Shown: positions 1-8,226, counted from the first letter of the stretch. The stretch: 64,000 nt of DNA from Micromonospora chokoriensis (GCF_900091505.1 NZ_LT607409.1:4154001-4218000); one strand, 5' to 3'. Notes: generated by a model from the sequence alone, not told the origin. Numbers and translations: made by a program.

Positions 1-1
1 G

Positions 2-187
2 TGGGCGGCGTCGTACACCTTCGCCACCGACGCCGAGGGCAGGTACGCCTACTGGGTGGACCGCCGCAACAACCCGCTCACGATGATCGTCGCCAAGGAC
101 GGCTGGAAGCCGCAGACCCGTCAGACGAGGATCAACACCACCACTCCCACGGTGGAGAACTTCGGGTTGGTGCCGATCAAGTGCTGA
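2..187 (+). CDS. C-terminal end of a probable secreted protein (partial)
   Basis: An open frame enters from the left edge in frame 2 and stops at TGA 185-187, giving 61 visible residues that end in VPIKC. The segment EGRYAYWVDRRNNPLTMIVA looks like the last strands of a carboxypeptidase-regulatory-like (beta-sandwich) domain, which often ends long secreted actinobacterial peptidases. That family reading is inference; no catalytic part is in view. A strong terminator follows directly. Confidence 0.55.
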   Translation, partial: WAASYTFATDAEGRYAYWVDRRNNPLTMIVAKDGWKPQTRQTRINTTTPTVENFGLVPIKC

Positions 188-204
188 CGCCCGAGCGCTA
201 GCGC

Positions 205-246
205 ACAGTCCGGCCCGCCTGGCTCCGACCAGGCGGGCCGGACCGT
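205..246. terminator. Bidirectional hairpin terminator
   Basis: A perfect 15-bp inverted repeat (208-222 with 229-243) has a 6-nt loop and extends outward with one mismatch. It lies between two convergent genes, so it can serve both. Confidence 0.8.
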
Positions 247-256
247 GTCGGGGGGA

Positions 257-883
257 TCAGACCGGGGCGAGCCGGAAGCCGACCCCACGGACCGAGTGGA
301 TGGTCGTCGCGGCGTTGAGTCTCGCGAGCTTGCCGCGCACCCTGCGGACCACCGAGTGCATGTCGGAGCCCCGGCCGAGGTGCCGGTTGCCCCAGACCTC
401 GAGGTGCAGACGCTCGTAGGTCCAGATCTGCCCGGGCGCGTGCACCAGGCAGAGCAGGACGTCGTGTTCCAACCGGGTCAGGTCGATCTCCTGATCGCGC
501 CACCGCAGCACCCGACGGTCGGAGTCGACGGCCAGGTCCGGTGGCGGCGACTGCGGGCTCGGTGTCACCTCGGCGAGCCCGGCGGTGGCCGGCGGGGCCG
601 GGACGAGCCCGGCGGTGGCCTGTGGGGCCGGGACGAGCCCGGCGGTGGCCTGTGGGGCCGGGACGAGCCCGGCGGTGGCCTGCGGGGCCTCGACGGGCCC
701 CGGGCCGTCCGGTGAGGTCGCCGCCGTAGGCGTCTCGACCACGCCGAGAAACTCTCGGGCCTGGTCGACTGTCGAGACGATCAGAAAGGCGTCAGTGCCG
801 CCGAGCAGCCGGGCCAGATGTCGGCGTTCGGCCGGCGAGGACGCGATGCCGATGACCAGGCTGGCGACTGGAGTTCCCTGCAT
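257..883 (-). CDS. Winged-helix (OmpR/PhoB-type) transcriptional regulator with repeat linker
   Basis: The last ~95 residues form an OmpR/PhoB-type DNA-binding winged helix (LTRLEHDVLLCLVHAPGQIW, then VVRRVRGKL and the closing SVRGVGFRL). The N-terminal ~60 residues have the size of a receiver half-domain but show no acidic pocket or phosphoacceptor Asp, so this is probably an orphan, phosphorylation-independent regulator. Between the two parts lies a linker of near-identical ten-residue repeats (PQATAGLVPA). ATG at 883 is preferred because GGAAGG lies about 10 nt upstream; GTG at 892 is in frame but sits almost on that site. Target genes unknown. Confidence 0.75.
   Translation of the reverse strand: MQGTPVASLVIGIASSPAERRHLARLLGGTDAFLIVSTVDQAREFLGVVETPTAATSPDGPGPVEAPQATAGLVPAPQATAGLVPAPQATAGLVPAPPATAGLAEVTPSPQSPPPDLAVDSDRRVLRWRDQEIDLTRLEHDVLLCLVHAPGQIWTYERLHLEVWGNRHLGRGSDMHSVVRRVRGKLARLNAATTIHSVRGVGFRLAPV
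571..690. repeat. 30-bp in-frame tandem repeat, about 4 copies
   Basis: Copies at 601-630 and 631-660 are identical, 661-690 differs at the last two bases, and 571-600 is a degenerate copy. The unit is a multiple of 3 and encodes ten residues of the regulator's linker, so copy-number change would alter linker length without a frameshift. Confidence 0.9.
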
Positions 884-1142
884 TCCCCCCACCCCTTCCG
901 GTGCCCCAGCTCTCCGGATGGATTCTTCGCACCGATGACCGAGACATCGATCGGTGTCCTGACCCTAGTGGTGGCTGATCTCGGCGGGGTAAAACATCGT
1001 TGCATGCAAGCGTGTGGATGTCAGACGTCCGTCGAGGGTCACCCGGCCCTCCCGACGACGATCCGCCTCCGGCCGGCGCCGGGGGCGGTTGTGACAGAAC
1101 CAAGACAATCCGAGTACGGCATCCGGACCTGCCGGAGCGAGC

Positions 1143-2132
1143 ATGGCCGACATGACCATCGGATCGTCGTACCCCGTGGGGCGAGCGACGCCCGGCGCGC
1201 CGTCGGCGCGACCCCTGCCCTCCGCCCGCGCGGCGGTGCCGCTGGGTTTCCGGCTGCTCGCGGTGGCGCTGTGTTGTCTGGTCGCGTTCGCGCTCACCGC
1301 CGCCGTCTTCGTCCGGACGTACCCCGGTCAGTGGCTGGACGGCCTGCTCCTGCCGCGCGCCGAGCGGGGTGGGGGATACGAGCAGGAGACCCACCTGGTG
1401 GGTCCGGCCAAGACCCTGCTGGCCGGCTTCGGCAGTCCGACACTCCTCGCCGCCCTGCTCGGCGCGGTGCTGCTGGTGGGTGTGCTCCGTCGCCGGCTGG
1501 TGGCGGGGGTCGCCGGTGTGGGCATGGTGGTCGGCGCGGTGGTGGCAGCCGGTGCGCTGAAGTCGGCGCTGCCCCGTCCGGATCTCCAGATCGAGAGTTC
1601 GACCACCCACAACAGCTTCCCGAGCGGGCACGTCGCGGCGGCGACGGCGCTACTGCTGGCGTTCATGCTGGTCCTGCCCGGATGGGCCCGTCGCTTCCTG
1701 GCGGTGCCCGGCGCGGTCGGTGTCTCGGCGATCGCCTCGGCCACGATGATCGCCGGCTGGCACCGGTTCAGTGACGTGCTCGGCGGCGTACTGCTGGGGG
1801 TGGCGTTGTTCTGCCTGGCCGCAGCCGCGTTGGTGGGCCTGCGCGGGGACCGGGACGCGGACGGCGAACCGGACGGCGGGAGCCGGTGGCGTCGGTCGGC
1901 CGAGGCGACGGTGGGTCTGGTCGCGCTGGTGTGGGCGCTGGTGGCGGTGGTGCCCGGTCTGTCGGCCTCGGTGCAGCGCGGGGCGCTCGTCGCCATCGTG
2001 GTGGCGGGTGCGACGACGATGGTCCTGGTGGGTGTGGTGGTGTTCCTGGTGCGTTCGGCGGACTTCGTGGTCCCGCTGGGAGCCCGGCGTGGTGGACTGC
2101 CGTCGTCGGCTGATTTCCAAAAGATCTCATGA
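1143..2132 (+). CDS. PAP2-family membrane phosphatase
   Basis: A 329-residue polytopic membrane protein with type-2 phosphatidic acid phosphatase motifs in order: KSALPRP, PSGH (PSGHVAAAT) and the third block GWHRFSDVLGG with its His and Asp. This superfamily removes phosphate from lipid phosphates such as undecaprenyl pyrophosphate or phosphatidate at the outer membrane face; the exact substrate is not readable. The first motif is shorter than the classical KX6RP. A C-terminal extension adds further membrane segments. GGAG lies 5 nt before ATG 1143. The response regulator begins 16 bp downstream, so it probably shares an operon with the envelope-sensing genes. Confidence 0.85.
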   Translation: MADMTIGSSYPVGRATPGAPSARPLPSARAAVPLGFRLLAVALCCLVAFALTAAVFVRTYPGQWLDGLLLPRAERGGGYEQETHLVGPAKTLLAGFGSPTLLAALLGAVLLVGVLRRRLVAGVAGVGMVVGAVVAAGALKSALPRPDLQIESSTTHNSFPSGHVAAATALLLAFMLVLPGWARRFLAVPGAVGVSAIASATMIAGWHRFSDVLGGVLLGVALFCLAAAALVGLRGDRDADGEPDGGSRWRRSAEATVGLVALVWALVAVVPGLSASVQRGALVAIVVAGATTMVLVGVVVFLVRSADFVVPLGARRGGLPSSADFQKIS

Positions 2133-2148
2133 TGGGATACTTGACGAC

Positions 2149-2844
2149 ATGTCCCAGGTCCTGCTGATCGAAGACCACCAGACGGTGCGCGACGGGCTTC
2201 AGCTGGCGCTCACCCGACAGGGCCACACGGTGCACGCCGTGGAGACCGGCGAGCAGGGGTTGGAACGGCTTCGCAGCACCCCCTCCGATGTCGTGGTCCT
2301 CGATCTGATGCTGCCCGGGATGGACGGCTTCGAGGTGTGCCGCCGCATCCGGCAGCTCGGCGACCTGCCGATCATCATGCTGACCGCCCGTAACGACGAC
2401 ATGGACGTGGTGGCGGGGCTGGAGGCCGGCGCCGACGACTACGTAGTCAAGCCCGTGCAGGCCCGGGTGCTCGAGGCGCGCATCCGTGCGGTGCTCCGCC
2501 GGACCGGCGGCGAGTCGCGGCGTGCCGGTGGCGAGCGGCCCGGCCTGGAACAGCACGGCGCGTTGACCATCGACCGGGCCGCGCTGGTGGTCAGCAAGGA
2601 CGGCGTGCCCGTCGGCCTCGCCCCGACCGAGCTGCGTCTGCTGCTCGAACTCTCGCACACGCCGGGCCAGGTGCTCAGCCGCCAGCAACTGCTGGAGGCC
2701 GTGTGGGAACACGGGTACCTGGGCGACTCCCGGCTCGTGGACGCGTGCGTCCAGCGGCTGCGCGCCAAGATCGAAGTCGACTCGTCGGCACCGGTCTTCA
2801 TCCAGACCGTGCGCGGTTTCGGATACCGGTTCGGGCCGCTGTGA
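2149..2844 (+). CDS. OmpR-family response regulator
   Basis: 231 residues: a receiver domain with acidic pair E8/D9, phosphoacceptor D52 (VVVLDLMLPG), T79 and K101, then an OmpR/PhoB winged helix ending TVRGFGYRFGPL. ATG 2149 is chosen because the receiver begins right there (MSQVLLIEDH); longer in-frame extensions run into the PAP2 gene. It overlaps the kinase start by 4 bp, so translation is coupled. RR-kinase-lipoprotein order resembles the CseBC, AfsQ and MtrAB-LpqB envelope-stress systems; which one is closest cannot be settled by eye. Confidence 0.93.
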   Translation: MSQVLLIEDHQTVRDGLQLALTRQGHTVHAVETGEQGLERLRSTPSDVVVLDLMLPGMDGFEVCRRIRQLGDLPIIMLTARNDDMDVVAGLEAGADDYVVKPVQARVLEARIRAVLRRTGGESRRAGGERPGLEQHGALTIDRAALVVSKDGVPVGLAPTELRLLLELSHTPGQVLSRQQLLEAVWEHGYLGDSRLVDACVQRLRAKIEVDSSAPVFIQTVRGFGYRFGPL

Positions 2845-4298
2845 CACTCTGGCGCCGGGCCGGCGCGCGGGTCTCGGGCCTGCGGGTCCGGCTGCTCCTG
2901 ACGTTCGTGCTGCTCGGCGTGACCACCGCGGCCGTCGTGGCCAGCGGCAGTTACGTCCAGGCCCGGACGGTCATCCTGCAACAGGCGCAGGACGCCGCGG
3001 TGACGTCGCTGACCGACCAGCTCACCAAGTACTACCCGATAGCCCAGTTGCCGCCGACCCAGGACGACCTCGACATCCTGGCCCAGCGTCTCTCCGACCG
3101 GAAGACGACCACGGTGGTCGTCTACCACGATCTGCGGTCGCAGGGTGCCGGGGTGACCGAGGCGCTCACCCCGGAGCTGCGGCGGGAGGTCGGCGACGGC
3201 CGGATCGCCTGGCAACGGGTCGCGTTCGACGGGGAACCCAAGCTGCTCATCGGCACCCAGTTGGCGCTCGAACGACCCGACGGCACCTCCCGACCGTCCG
3301 GGCTCGAGGTGTACTCGATGCGCAGCCTCCTGCCCGAGCAGCAGAGCATCGACCAGCTCGCCGCCCGCGCCTGGCTGACCGGCGGGCTGTCGCTGGTCCT
3401 CGCCGTCCTGCTGGCCCTGCTGGCCGCCGGCAGCGTGCTGCGACCCGTACGCGAGTTGGGCCGGGCGGCGCGCAGCCTCGGCGAGGGTGACCTGACCACC
3501 CGGCTGACCGTCCGGGGCGTCGACGAGCTGGCCGATGTGGCGCGGACCTTCAACGACACCGCCGGGACGCTGGAGCGGCAGGTCGGGGAGCTGCGACGGA
3601 TGGAGTCCGACGCGCGCCGGTTCGTGGCGGACGTCTCGCACGAACTCCGTACGCCGTTGGCCGCGATGACGGCGGTCACCGACGTGCTCGACGAGGAGGC
3701 CGAACACCTGCCCGGGGACGCGGGGCGGGCGGCCCGACTGGTGAGTCGGGAGACCCAGAACCTCACCCAACTGGTCAACGACCTCATCGAGGTCAGCAGG
3801 TTCGACTCCGGCACGGCGCGGCTCGCCCTGGACGACGTGGACGTGGCCGCGGCGGTGACCGCCGCCCTGCGCATCCGCGGTTGGGTCGACCGGGTGCACA
3901 CGGAACTGCCGCCGGGTGTGGTGGCCCGGCTCGACCCCCGCCGGCTGGACGTCATCGTCGCCAACCTGGTCGGCAACGCCCTGCGGCACGGCGCCGAGCC
4001 GGTGTCGGTGCGCCTGGGCGCCGACGGGGACTGGGTCACCATCGAGGTGGCCGACCGGGGGCCCGGACTGGACCCGGAGGTGTTGCCGCACGTGTTCGAC
4101 CGCTTCTACAAGGCCGACACCGCCCGGACCCGGTCCGAGGGTAGCGGCCTCGGTCTCGCCGTCTCCTGGGAGAACGCGCGACTGCACCGCCACGGTGACC
4201 GCCGGGGAAGCCTCGTCGCCGACAACCGCCCCGATGGCGGCGCCGTGTTCACGCTCCGCCTGCCCCGCGACACGACGAACGAGGGAGGTGCCCGGTGA
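2841..4298 (+). CDS. Membrane sensor histidine kinase (HAMP, HisKA, HATPase)
   Basis: GTG at 2841 overlaps the regulator's stop (GTGA) and gives 485 residues. Order: first TM helix (about 18-37), extracytoplasmic sensor (~40-175), second TM (~180-200), HAMP, the H-box VADVSHELRTPLAAM with H267, then N, G1 (DRGPGLDPE), F (VFDRFYKAD) and G2 (GSGLGLA) ATP-binding boxes. It should autophosphorylate and pass phosphate to D52 of the preceding regulator. Both its PAP2/lipoprotein partners and the facing cell-wall precursor operon suggest it senses an envelope signal; this is inference. Confidence 0.93.
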   Translation: MTLWRRAGARVSGLRVRLLLTFVLLGVTTAAVVASGSYVQARTVILQQAQDAAVTSLTDQLTKYYPIAQLPPTQDDLDILAQRLSDRKTTTVVVYHDLRSQGAGVTEALTPELRREVGDGRIAWQRVAFDGEPKLLIGTQLALERPDGTSRPSGLEVYSMRSLLPEQQSIDQLAARAWLTGGLSLVLAVLLALLAAGSVLRPVRELGRAARSLGEGDLTTRLTVRGVDELADVARTFNDTAGTLERQVGELRRMESDARRFVADVSHELRTPLAAMTAVTDVLDEEAEHLPGDAGRAARLVSRETQNLTQLVNDLIEVSRFDSGTARLALDDVDVAAAVTAALRIRGWVDRVHTELPPGVVARLDPRRLDVIVANLVGNALRHGAEPVSVRLGADGDWVTIEVADRGPGLDPEVLPHVFDRFYKADTARTRSEGSGLGLAVSWENARLHRHGDRRGSLVADNRPDGGAVFTLRLPRDTTNEGGAR

Positions 4299-4852
4299 AC
4301 ACCCGGAGGACGGGTCGCGCGCTGGTCGCCGGCGGGCTGCTCGTCGCAGTGCTCACCGCGGGTTGCGGGGTGCGGCCCAGCGCCGTCATCACCGGTCGCG
4401 CCGCGGTCAGCGGCCCGACCGAGGGCATCGGGATCTACCTGCTCGCGCAGGGTGACCTCGCGCTGGTCCTCCGGCAGCCGAAGGCGACCCAGGCCGGTGT
4501 CACGCCCGCCGTGACCTGTTCACCGTCGGCCCCGGGCGGCTCGCCCTGCCAGCCGGCTCAGGCCCTCGCCCTGCTCGCGGCCGGTCCGAGCGGGGAGGAA
4601 CGCGCCAGCGGCCTGACCAGCGAGGTGCCCGCCGGGCTCGGCCCGTTCACGGTGAAGCCGGCGGCGCAGAGATCTGACCTCACGGTGAAGACGACCGGTG
4701 CGGTGGGGCCGTTGACGGCCGACGCGTTCGACCAGATCGTCTGCACGGTGACCGACAGCGCGACGCAGGTAGGCCTGGTGAATGGTCCCGCAGCGGTCAG
4801 CATCGTCGGACCCGACGGCGCTCGGCAGCCGCGGCGGTGCCCAATCAGATGA
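4295..4852 (+). CDS. Lipoprotein of a two-component operon (possibly GerMN-like)
   Basis: 185 residues beginning with a basic n-region, hydrophobic core and lipobox LTAGC, so it should be lipidated at the Cys and anchored outside the membrane. GTG 4295 overlaps the kinase stop by 4 bp and has GGGAGG upstream. The stretch ALALLAAGPSGEERASGLTS resembles the repeated GP..E...GL pattern of GerMN domains in LpqB-type lipoproteins; this match is weak. A likely role is modulating the adjacent kinase. It ends 18 bp from the stop of the facing ligase gene, with no clear terminator between them. Confidence 0.82.
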   Translation: MNTRRTGRALVAGGLLVAVLTAGCGVRPSAVITGRAAVSGPTEGIGIYLLAQGDLALVLRQPKATQAGVTPAVTCSPSAPGGSPCQPAQALALLAAGPSGEERASGLTSEVPAGLGPFTVKPAAQRSDLTVKTTGAVGPLTADAFDQIVCTVTDSATQVGLVNGPAAVSIVGPDGARQPRRCPIR

Positions 4853-4870
4853 CCGGGCACCCGCCACCGC

Positions 4871-5893
4871 TCACACCAGGTCGACCGCCCGTGCCGGCCG
4901 AGGAAGTCCGCCGGAGCGGCTCCCGTCCTCGTCGGCCAGCGCGCCGTCGATCAGGATGTCGATCAGGTCGACGAAGCCGAGGCCGGCCTTCTGCCAGATC
5001 TGCGGGAACTGCGACGCGGCGGTGAAGCCGGGGAACGTGTTCACCTCGTTCACGATGGGCTCGGGCGACCCCTCGGCGGGCAGGAAGAAGTCCACCCGGA
5101 GCAACCCACGGCAGTCGAGGGCGTGGAAGGCGCGGATCGCGCGGTCCTGGAGCACCTCGGTGGTCGCGGCGTCCAGCGCGGCGGGGATCTGGAAGATCGC
5201 GCCGCCGTCGTACTTCGCGTCGTAGTCGAAGAAGCCGGCCCCGGTCACCCGGATCTCCAGCGGCGGGCCGGCCTGCACCCGGCCGTCCGGGTGCTGCAGG
5301 ACCGCCACGTCGATCTCCCGACCCCGGGCCCCCTGCTCGACGAGCACCTTCGGGTCGACCTGTCGGGCCTGCTCCAGCGCGGCGGGCACCCCCGACCAGT
5401 CGTCCACCTTGACGACACCCAGGCTGGACCCGGCCCGAGCCGGTTTGACGAAGACCGGCAGGTCCAGACGTTGCCGGTCCTCGGGCGACAGGTCCTCGCC
5501 CGACCGCAGGGTCACCCCCGGGCTGACCCGCAGCCCTTCGGCGGCGAGGAGCCGCTTGGTGACGCCCTTGTCCATACCGGCGGCGCTGGCGAAGACACCG
5601 TTGCCGACGTACGGCACCCCGAGCCACTCCAGCAGCGAGGCGACGGTGCCGTCCTCGCCGTACGGGCCGTGCAGAGCCGGGAACACCACGTCCTGGGCGC
5701 GCAGCACGCGCAACGCCGCAGGGAGTGCCGTCGGGCGTCCGTCGACGTGCCAGCCGCCGTCGGTGTCGATGAGCACCTCGGTGACCCGGTACCGCGCACG
5801 GTCCACGTGGGCGAGGATGCTCGCCGCCGAGCGGCAGGACACGTCGTGCTCGCCGCTCTGCCCGCCGTACAGCACTGCCAGTCGGGTTGTCAT
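4871..5893 (-). CDS. ddl: D-alanine-D-alanine ligase family (Ddl/Van-type) enzyme
   Basis: 340 residues of the ATP-grasp D-Ala-D-X ligase family, which makes the terminal dipeptide of peptidoglycan precursors. Visible residues: GGQSGEHDVS with E15, VFVKPARAGSSLGV with S156/S157, omega-loop YDAKY with K227/Y228, and NEVNTFPGF at 282-290. E15, the Ser and Y228 match the E15-S150-Y216 triad of E. coli DdlB, which favours D-Ala as second substrate rather than D-lactate. ATG 5893 overlaps the racemase stop by 4 bp and has GGAAGGG upstream. Because it is coupled to a VanT-like pair, a D-Ala-D-Ser or a specialised second ligase role is possible. No vanH or vanX neighbour is seen. Confidence 0.9.
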   Translation of the reverse strand: MTTRLAVLYGGQSGEHDVSCRSAASILAHVDRARYRVTEVLIDTDGGWHVDGRPTALPAALRVLRAQDVVFPALHGPYGEDGTVASLLEWLGVPYVGNGVFASAAGMDKGVTKRLLAAEGLRVSPGVTLRSGEDLSPEDRQRLDLPVFVKPARAGSSLGVVKVDDWSGVPAALEQARQVDPKVLVEQGARGREIDVAVLQHPDGRVQAGPPLEIRVTGAGFFDYDAKYDGGAIFQIPAALDAATTEVLQDRAIRAFHALDCRGLLRVDFFLPAEGSPEPIVNEVNTFPGFTAASQFPQIWQKAGLGFVDLIDILIDGALADEDGSRSGGLPRPARAVDLV

Positions 5894-7032
5894 GAAATAC
5901 GTGCCCTTCCGTGGAGGTGGTCGCGGGCCACCCGGGCCCCGATCCCGGTCAAGATCTCGTGTGGGTTGGTGTCGGCCCAGCGGGCCCACTCGGCGACGGT
6001 CGGCGGGTCCTGGTCGGCCTCGCTCGGGCCGAACACCACGACCGGGTCGCCGATCGCCACGGGAAGGTCCCCGGCGTCGACCACGCACTGGTCCATGGCG
6101 ATGCGCCCGACGATCGGGCACCGCCGGCCGGCGAGCCACACCCGGGCGCGGCCACCCGCGGCGCGGGGGAGGCCGTCGGCGTACCCGAGCGGCAGCAGCG
6201 CCAGAGTGGTCGGTGCCCCGGTCACGTGCTCGGGCCCGTAGGAGACGCCGGTGCCGGCCGGCACCCGCTTGACGTTGACCACGCTCGTCCGCACCGTCAT
6301 CGCGGCGTGCAGCCCGAACTCGCCCGGGCCGGTGGCGCCGAACGGGTCCACGCCGTACAGCGCGATCCCGATCCGGCAGAGGTCGTAGCGGGTCCGTGGC
6401 GCCGACAACGCGGCCGCCGAGTTGGCCAGGTGGACCAGTTCGGGGTCGAGGCCCGCCGACCGTGCGACGCGCAGCGCCTCCTCGAAGGCCGTCACCTGGC
6501 GGTTCAGCTCGGGGGCACCCGGGACGTCGGCGTCCATGAGGTGGGACCACACCCCACGCACCCGGATCCCACCCTCCCGTTCGTACTTGCGCGCCCAACC
6601 GACCAACTCGGGCCAGTCGTCGCCGGCGGCCCCGTTGCGGGACAGACCGGTGTCGGCCTTGAGCTGCACCATCGCCGGTACGCCGAGCCGGTGGACCGCG
6701 TCGGCGACGGCGTGCAGGTGCGTCGTCGTCGACACGCCGACGTCGACACCAGCGTTGATCAACTTACCGAAGTCGTCGTTCGGGCTGTGCAGCCAGCTCA
6801 ACGTGGGCGCGGTCACACCCGCGGCGCGCAGGGCCAGCGCCTCGCTCGTCGAGGTCACCCCCAACCAGCTCGCGCCGGCGCGAAGGGCCGCCCGCGCCAC
6901 CTGCGTCGCGCCGTGGCCGAACCCGTCGGCCTTCACCACCGCCATCAGGTCGGTGCCGGTCACCGACGCGATCGTCCGCACGTTGGCGGCGATCGCGTCG
7001 AGGTCGACGAGCGCCTCGGCCAGGGCGCTCAT
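5890..7032 (-). CDS. alr: Alanine racemase-like PLP enzyme (possible serine racemase)
   Basis: 380 residues, normal Alr length. K34 in AVVKADGFGHG is the PLP lysine, Y265 in GVSYGPEH the second catalytic base, R220 in CRIGIALYG contacts the PLP ring, and M313-D314 (GRIAMDQ) belong to the substrate entry. Family role: interconvert L- and D-amino acids for cell-wall dipeptides. Oddity: at the usual Tyr of the xxYE motif (Y354 in Geobacillus Alr) this protein has H358 (TNPHEIL). VanT serine racemases also depart from Tyr here, having Asn. Its start overlaps the acyltransferase stop (ATGA), and its end overlaps the ligase start, so the three are made together. Confidence 0.9.
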   Translation of the reverse strand: MSALAEALVDLDAIAANVRTIASVTGTDLMAVVKADGFGHGATQVARAALRAGASWLGVTSTSEALALRAAGVTAPTLSWLHSPNDDFGKLINAGVDVGVSTTTHLHAVADAVHRLGVPAMVQLKADTGLSRNGAAGDDWPELVGWARKYEREGGIRVRGVWSHLMDADVPGAPELNRQVTAFEEALRVARSAGLDPELVHLANSAAALSAPRTRYDLCRIGIALYGVDPFGATGPGEFGLHAAMTVRTSVVNVKRVPAGTGVSYGPEHVTGAPTTLALLPLGYADGLPRAAGGRARVWLAGRRCPIVGRIAMDQCVVDAGDLPVAIGDPVVVFGPSEADQDPPTVAEWARWADTNPHEILTGIGARVARDHLHGRARIS

Positions 7033-8171
7033 CGGGCCGCCTCCGGGCGGCGCGGACCGGGCAGGGCGAACAGCCAGCCCGCCCGGACCGCCAGCAGGCC
7101 ACGGTGCGCGGCCAGGCTCAGAGCGATCACCAGGCCGGTCAGCAGAACCGGATATCCGAGCACGATCAGGCCCTGAGCGGACGCGCCCAGCTCGGAAACC
7201 GGTACGAGCACCAGCCGGTGCAGCAGAGCCAGGACCGGCATGTGGACGACGTAGATCGGCAGGGTGATGCGGCCGAGACTAGCCAGCGGTTTGCTGAGTG
7301 CCGACCAGCGGGACAGCTGCGCAGCTGCGGTTATGCCGAAGATCACTGCCACGACGGAGACCGCCGGCCACACGCCGAACCACCGCTGCGCGCCGACCGC
7401 CGCCATCGCGGCGAGCGCGAGGACGTAGCCGCCCGAGGTCAGCAGGAGACGGCGTCGCCCGGCGGTCTCGGCCCAGCGCACGATCCGCGGTCGCAGGTAC
7501 AGGCCGGCGAGGAAGAACACCAGGTTCTGGTAGAGGCCACCACGGTTGCCCGGGGTGTCGAGCAGGCCGGCGGCGGCGACGGCGGACAGCACCCCGGCGG
7601 GTACGAGCACCAGCGCCCAGGGCACCCGACGGGTCGCCTTGGCGATCGTGAAGTACCACGCGAGGGCGTACAGGTACCAGAGATTGGACGGCGTGATGGT
7701 GAGCTGCTCCAGCACGCCGAGAGCGGAGGTGGCGCGGTCGGTCGGCAGCCCGGGGGCGGCGGCGAGGACCGCAGTGTGGATCAGGAGCCAGAGGGCGTAC
7801 AGGTAGAGGAAACCGGCGATCCGGCTGCGGGCCACGACCCGCCAGGGGCGCTGGGCGGCGTTCGCCGCGAAGACGCCCGAGATGGTGAAGAACAGCGGCA
7901 TCCGCAACGGGAGGAACTGCTCGCCCAGCGTCCCCCACAGGCCCGGCACCGGTACGCCGACGTGCCAGTCGATCTGTAGGTAGTCCTTCACCACGACGTG
8001 CCACAGGACGACGAGAATGATGCAGGCGCCCTTCGCGGCGTCGGCCCACTCCGCCCGCCGCGATCGTCCGTCCGCGCGGGTCGTCCCGGTCCGGTGCCGG
8101 TGGCGGAGCCGGACGCGCGTCTCGTCGGGCGGCAGCTCCGCGACCGGGGACCCGGTCAGCTGTTGGTTCAT
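7029..8171 (-). CDS. Acyltransferase-3-family membrane protein (VanT N-domain-like)
   Basis: 380 residues with about ten hydrophobic segments. The opening AKGACIILVVLWHV with its His is the signature of the acyltransferase-3 / OafA family. In VanT serine racemases of enterococci the same kind of membrane domain is fused in front of an alanine-racemase domain and is thought to bring in L-serine. Here the two parts are separate genes overlapping by 4 bp. Transport or acyl transfer is inferred, not shown. ATG 8171 has only a weak ribosome site; a plausible promoter lies just upstream. Confidence 0.85.
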   Translation of the reverse strand: MNQQLTGSPVAELPPDETRVRLRHRHRTGTTRADGRSRRAEWADAAKGACIILVVLWHVVVKDYLQIDWHVGVPVPGLWGTLGEQFLPLRMPLFFTISGVFAANAAQRPWRVVARSRIAGFLYLYALWLLIHTAVLAAAPGLPTDRATSALGVLEQLTITPSNLWYLYALAWYFTIAKATRRVPWALVLVPAGVLSAVAAAGLLDTPGNRGGLYQNLVFFLAGLYLRPRIVRWAETAGRRRLLLTSGGYVLALAAMAAVGAQRWFGVWPAVSVVAVIFGITAAAQLSRWSALSKPLASLGRITLPIYVVHMPVLALLHRLVLVPVSELGASAQGLIVLGYPVLLTGLVIALSLAAHRGLLAVRAGWLFALPGPRRPEAAR

Positions 8172-8192
8172 TCATCGAAAACTGCCAGCCGG

Positions 8193-8226
8193 ATATCCGC
8201 ACATGATCCACGGATTGTCATGATCC
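8193..8226 (-). promoter_or_regulatory. Candidate promoter and direct-repeat operator of the acyltransferase-alr-ddl operon
   Basis: Read on the minus strand: ATGACA (-35, 8216-8221), 17-bp spacer, GGATAT (-10, 8193-8198). Two exact copies of CATGATCC (plus strand 8202-8209 and 8219-8226), 17 bp apart, cover the spacer and -35. Direct repeats are the usual target form of OmpR-type regulators, so the regulator at 2149 is a candidate. Inference from sequence only. Confidence 0.45.

Noticed and set aside
571..690. Tandem repeats that might be a CRISPR array
   Set aside because: Units are contiguous 30-bp copies with no spacers, in frame inside a coding gene, and no cas genes are present.
818..1774. 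Long open frame overlapping the regulator upstream region and the PAP2 gene
   Set aside because: Arg/Gly/Ala-rich translation without domain; the overlapping PAP2 frame has clear family motifs.
1143..2132. VanX/VanY-type peptidase in the envelope block
   Set aside because: The gene has PAP2 phosphatase motifs and no zinc-peptidase motif.
4871..5893. D-Ala-D-Lac (VanA-type) ligase of a glycopeptide producer
   Set aside because: The omega-loop YDAKY with Tyr is the D-Ala type, and no vanH or vanX gene is nearby.
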